Assembly (NCBI RefSeq): GCF_003857055.1
Contig: NZ_QGSZ01000138.1
Location: 1 to 33,215, forward strand
Length of the DNA stretch: 33,215 bases
Source: Micromonospora inaquosa
GTDB taxonomy: Bacteria; Actinomycetota; Actinomycetes; Mycobacteriales; Micromonosporaceae
Direction of reading: 5' to 3'
Under the pieces are notes generated by a model. The model did not search any database and was not told the DNA's origin. It saw nothing but the letters and a program-made list of their open reading frames with translations. Made by a program: the position numbers and the translations under genes. Below are positions 31,378 to 33,215 of this stretch, one piece after another (position 1 is the first letter of the stretch; the number at the start of each line of letters is the position of its first letter).

Positions 31378-32475
31378 ATGTCCGAGCCCGCTGACCGCCG
31401 CTACGGTCCGGCGATCCTGCCGAGGGCGCGGGGCCCGCTTTCCGCGGCGGTCGTCAGGGCGTTGCGGCGTCCGCCGCACGACCTGCCGGCCGGTCTCGGC
31501 ACCGACCTCGACCCGGCGGATCCGATCTTCGACGAGGACCTTCAGCTGACGCTGTTCCTCTGCTACGAGCTGCACTACCGGGGTTGGCTCGGGGTGGACG
31601 AGTCGTGGGAGTGGCAGCCGACCCTGCTGGCGCTGCGTGGCCGCTGCGAACGGGTCTTCGAGGCGGCGTTGCGTCGGCTGGTCGGGGTGCCGTCGGTACC
31701 CGCCGCCGGGGTGGCCGCCGGTCTGGCCGATCTGGTCGCGGCCGACGACGGGCCGGCGCTGGCCGCGTGGCTGCAACGGCGCGCGGACCTTGCCCAGTTC
31801 CGCGAGTTCGTCGCCCACCGTTCCGTCTACCACCTGCGTGAGGCGGACCCGCACAGCTGGGCGCTGCCCCGGCTCGGCGGTCCGGCCAAGGCCGCGCTCG
31901 TGGAGATCCAGACCGACGAGTACGGCAACGGGCGGCTGGACCGGATGCACGCCGAGCTGTTCCGGCGCACCCTCGACCGGCTGGGCCTGGACGCCAGGTA
32001 CGGCGCCCACGTCGAGGCGGTACCGGCGGTGACGTTGGCGACCAACAACCTGATGTCGCTGTTCGGGCTGCACCGACGGTTGCGTGGCGCGCTGCTCGGA
32101 CACCTGGCCGCGTTCGAGATGACGTCCTCGCTGCCCAACCGCCGCTACGGCAACGGGCTGCGTCGGCTCGGCTTCGACGAGCTGGCCACCCGCTTCTACG
32201 ACGAGCACGTCGAGGCCGACGCGGTGCACGAGCAGATCGCCGCGCACGACATGTGCGGTGGCCTGGTCGGCGTGGAGCCGGCCCTCGCCGGCGACGTGCT
32301 CTTCGGCGCGGCGGCCGGGCTCGCGGTGGACCGGTTGTTCGCCGCGCACCTGTTGGACAGCTGGGCCGCCGGCCGCACCTCGCTGCGTGCACCCGCCCCG
32401 CCGGCGCTACCGCCCAAGGTCTCGCTTGTCGTGTCGCCCGCGGTGGCCCCGCCGGCCCCGCCCGCGCTCGTCTGA
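31378..32475 (+). CDS. Heme-oxygenase-like diiron (iron-containing redox enzyme) protein
   Basis: A 365-aa helical protein of the haem-oxygenase-2-like/HDO superfamily. Candidate iron ligands: Glu64/His66 in CYELHYRGW, Glu176/Glu181/His191 in EIQTDEYGNGRLDRMHAE, and Glu276, His277, Asp281 and His284 in FYDEHVEADAVHE. The AFEMTSSLPNRRYGNGLRRL stretch is typical. HDO enzymes use O2 and two irons for oxidative cleavages or N-oxygenation. The C-terminus is a Pro/Ala-rich tail. ATG 31378 has GGAGG 5 nt upstream; an upstream ATG at 31345 is possible. It is the last gene of the Vms1-like/ThDP run. Confidence 0.85.
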   Translation: MSEPADRRYGPAILPRARGPLSAAVVRALRRPPHDLPAGLGTDLDPADPIFDEDLQLTLFLCYELHYRGWLGVDESWEWQPTLLALRGRCERVFEAALRRLVGVPSVPAAGVAAGLADLVAADDGPALAAWLQRRADLAQFREFVAHRSVYHLREADPHSWALPRLGGPAKAALVEIQTDEYGNGRLDRMHAELFRRTLDRLGLDARYGAHVEAVPAVTLATNNLMSLFGLHRRLRGALLGHLAAFEMTSSLPNRRYGNGLRRLGFDELATRFYDEHVEADAVHEQIAAHDMCGGLVGVEPALAGDVLFGAAAGLAVDRLFAAHLLDSWAAGRTSLRAPAPPALPPKVSLVVSPAVAPPAPPALV

Positions 32476-32489
32476 TCCGAGCGGCCAGC

Positions 32490-32680
32490 GCAGATCCGCG
32501 AAGCCGACGGCTCACGCCACACCGGGCGGGGCCGGCGGGTAGCCGCCCGTTGTCGGCTCCCGGGCCGACGCGTCTGTCGGCCGGCAGGCAGACGCCCGCT
32601 GTCGGGCCGGCGGGCCGACTGCCCGCCGTCGGCCGACGGGCGGGCGCGCGCTGGCGGCCAGCGGCCTGCCGAGCGGAATC
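32490..32680. repeat. Palindrome-rich GTCGGC repeat region
   Basis: Many close-packed copies of GTCGGC and GCCGAC in both orientations give overlapping hairpins, including a perfect 14-bp palindrome CCGTCGGCCGACGG (32626-32639) and GC-rich arms around it. No coding frame is convincing. It forms the first part of the 437-bp gene-free gap after the diiron-protein gene and may act as a transcription-blocking structure. Confidence 0.55.
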
Positions 32681-32682
32681 CG

Positions 32683-32796
32683 CCCTTTGCTCTGCACCCG
32701 CCCGTGCACCACGCCACGTCCGCACAGGCTGTTGGCGATCAGGTCGGCTACGCGCACGGTCCGTAACTGGCGCATGGGCGGGTGCAGAGCAAAGGG
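32683..32796. repeat. 114-bp element with 21-bp perfect inverted repeats
   Basis: The 21 bp at 32683-32703 (beginning CCCTTTGCTCTGCACC) are exactly complementary to 32776-32796, with 72 bp between. The arms are less GC-rich than their surroundings. There is no coding capacity. It resembles a MITE or a repetitive extragenic palindrome; transcribed, it would make a long hairpin. It is likely to recur elsewhere in related genomes, which cannot be tested here. Confidence 0.7.
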
Positions 32797-32843
32797 GAGG
32801 TGCGTCTGGTGCGGCCCAATCCGTGGACTTTCGCTGCGTGGCG

Positions 32844-32893
32844 GCGCGGTGGGGTCACGCGCGCGGTGGGGTGACGCGGCGCGGTGGGGCCAC
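32844..32893. repeat. Three tandem GCGCGGTGGGG repeats
   Basis: Units GCGCGGTGGGGTCAC (32844-32858), GCGCGGTGGGGTGAC (32861-32875) and GCGCGGTGGGGCCAC (32879-32893) recur every 17-18 bp, followed by a weaker trace. They end 19 bp before the stop codon of the CDGSH gene. Confidence 0.7.
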
Positions 32894-32912
32894 ACGCGCG
32901 GGGAGAGTGGGG

Positions 32913-33143
32913 TCAGCTCTCGCGGGTGGTGCCCGCCCGGAAGTTGATCGCCTTGTGGGTGCCGTCGCAGAACGGCTTAAGCGCCGACTTGCCGCACCGG
33001 CACAGCGCCACCGTGCCGCGCCGCGCGTCGATGCGCTCGCCGTCCGGGGTGACCAGCGCGAAGTCGCCGCGGACCAGCAGCGGTCCGTCCTCGTACGGGG
33101 TGATCGTGGCGGCGGCTGGCTCGCTGGTGTCGTCGGTGCCCAT
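32913..33143 (-). CDS. CDGSH iron-sulfur domain protein
   Basis: A 76-aa protein with one complete CDGSH [2Fe-2S] motif: C48-R-C50-xxS-xxx-P-x-C59-DG-xx-H63 in LCRCGKSALKPFCDGTHKAI, three Cys and one His as cluster ligands. The N-terminal part (PYEDGPLLVRGDFALVTPDG) is the usual small beta region of bacterial single-domain members. These act in electron or cluster transfer. ATG 33143 is chosen; the frame is open to near the window edge, so a longer N-terminus is possible. In other actinobacteria, as I recall, CDGSH genes often accompany the haem-oxygenase-like diiron proteins; here the two converge across a repeat-rich gap. Confidence 0.9.
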   Translation of the reverse strand: MGTDDTSEPAAATITPYEDGPLLVRGDFALVTPDGERIDARRGTVALCRCGKSALKPFCDGTHKAINFRAGTTRES

Positions 33144-33215
33144 GGCCCCGGAAGTGCCCGCCCTGCCCCTGCCGAAACCCGATCCACCGAACGCCGGTGA
33201 TGACCGGGGCACCCA

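Noticed and set aside
32490..32893. CRISPR-like array
   Set aside because: Repeats are short, irregular and palindromic, without unique spacers of constant length, and no cas genes are present.

Overview
This is a very GC-rich actinobacterial chromosome segment. The codon use, the gene families (DUF3618, DUF2267, baeRF/Vms1-like, HxlR, RAE-controlled rifampin phosphotransferase) and several apparently leaderless genes fit the Micromonosporaceae, most likely a Micromonospora-like organism. Family names come from reading motifs in the translations; no database search was run. There are no rRNA or tRNA genes, CRISPR arrays or intact transposases that I can see.

Layout. 1-3.1 kb: the tail of a helical-repeat regulator, a fatty acid desaturase, a small envelope-stress set (77-aa membrane protein, DUF1469 holin-like protein, DUF3618 protein) and a decayed copy of the first gene's 3' end. 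3.1-6.0 kb: a secreted GH43-like glycosidase, a GlsB/YeaQ-type membrane protein with a stress-type promoter, and a three-gene DUF2089 operon (regulator, small membrane protein, SHOCT-like protein) behind a repeated CYTAA operator. 6.0-8.0 kb: two related uncharacterised proteins in tandem, the downstream one frameshifted. 8.0-11.1 kb: a TetR/SDR divergent pair with three palindromic operators, and a DsbA-like/HxlR divergent pair.

11.1-14.6 kb is a resistance module: rifampin phosphotransferase (rph) preceded by a rifamycin-associated element, then a class A beta-lactamase-like gene 24 bp downstream that keeps all active-site motifs but lacks the usual N-terminal segment. 14.6-18.6 kb holds DUF4396 and TMEM175-type membrane proteins, an AlkZ/YcaQ-type winged-helix protein, two very small membrane proteins and a lipoprotein. 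18.7-22.2 kb has an SCP2/glycogen-debranching-like pair and a secreted beta-sandwich protein.

22.4-33.2 kb looks like a general-stress and redox neighbourhood: an SRPBCC + zinc alcohol dehydrogenase operon, an inverted-repeat element beside an internally deleted GNAT pseudogene, DUF2267, a glutamate-cysteine ligase-like protein, DUF3817, then a tight run of Vms1/baeRF-like protein, ThDP enzyme and heme-oxygenase-like diiron protein. A repeat-rich 437-bp gap with a 21-bp perfect inverted repeat follows, and then a CDGSH iron-sulfur protein. The points most worth a second look are the RAE-rph-bla unit with its shortened beta-lactamase, the Vms1/ThDP/diiron cluster, the DUF2089 operon with its operator, the tandem paralogues with a frameshift, and the two inverted-repeat elements.
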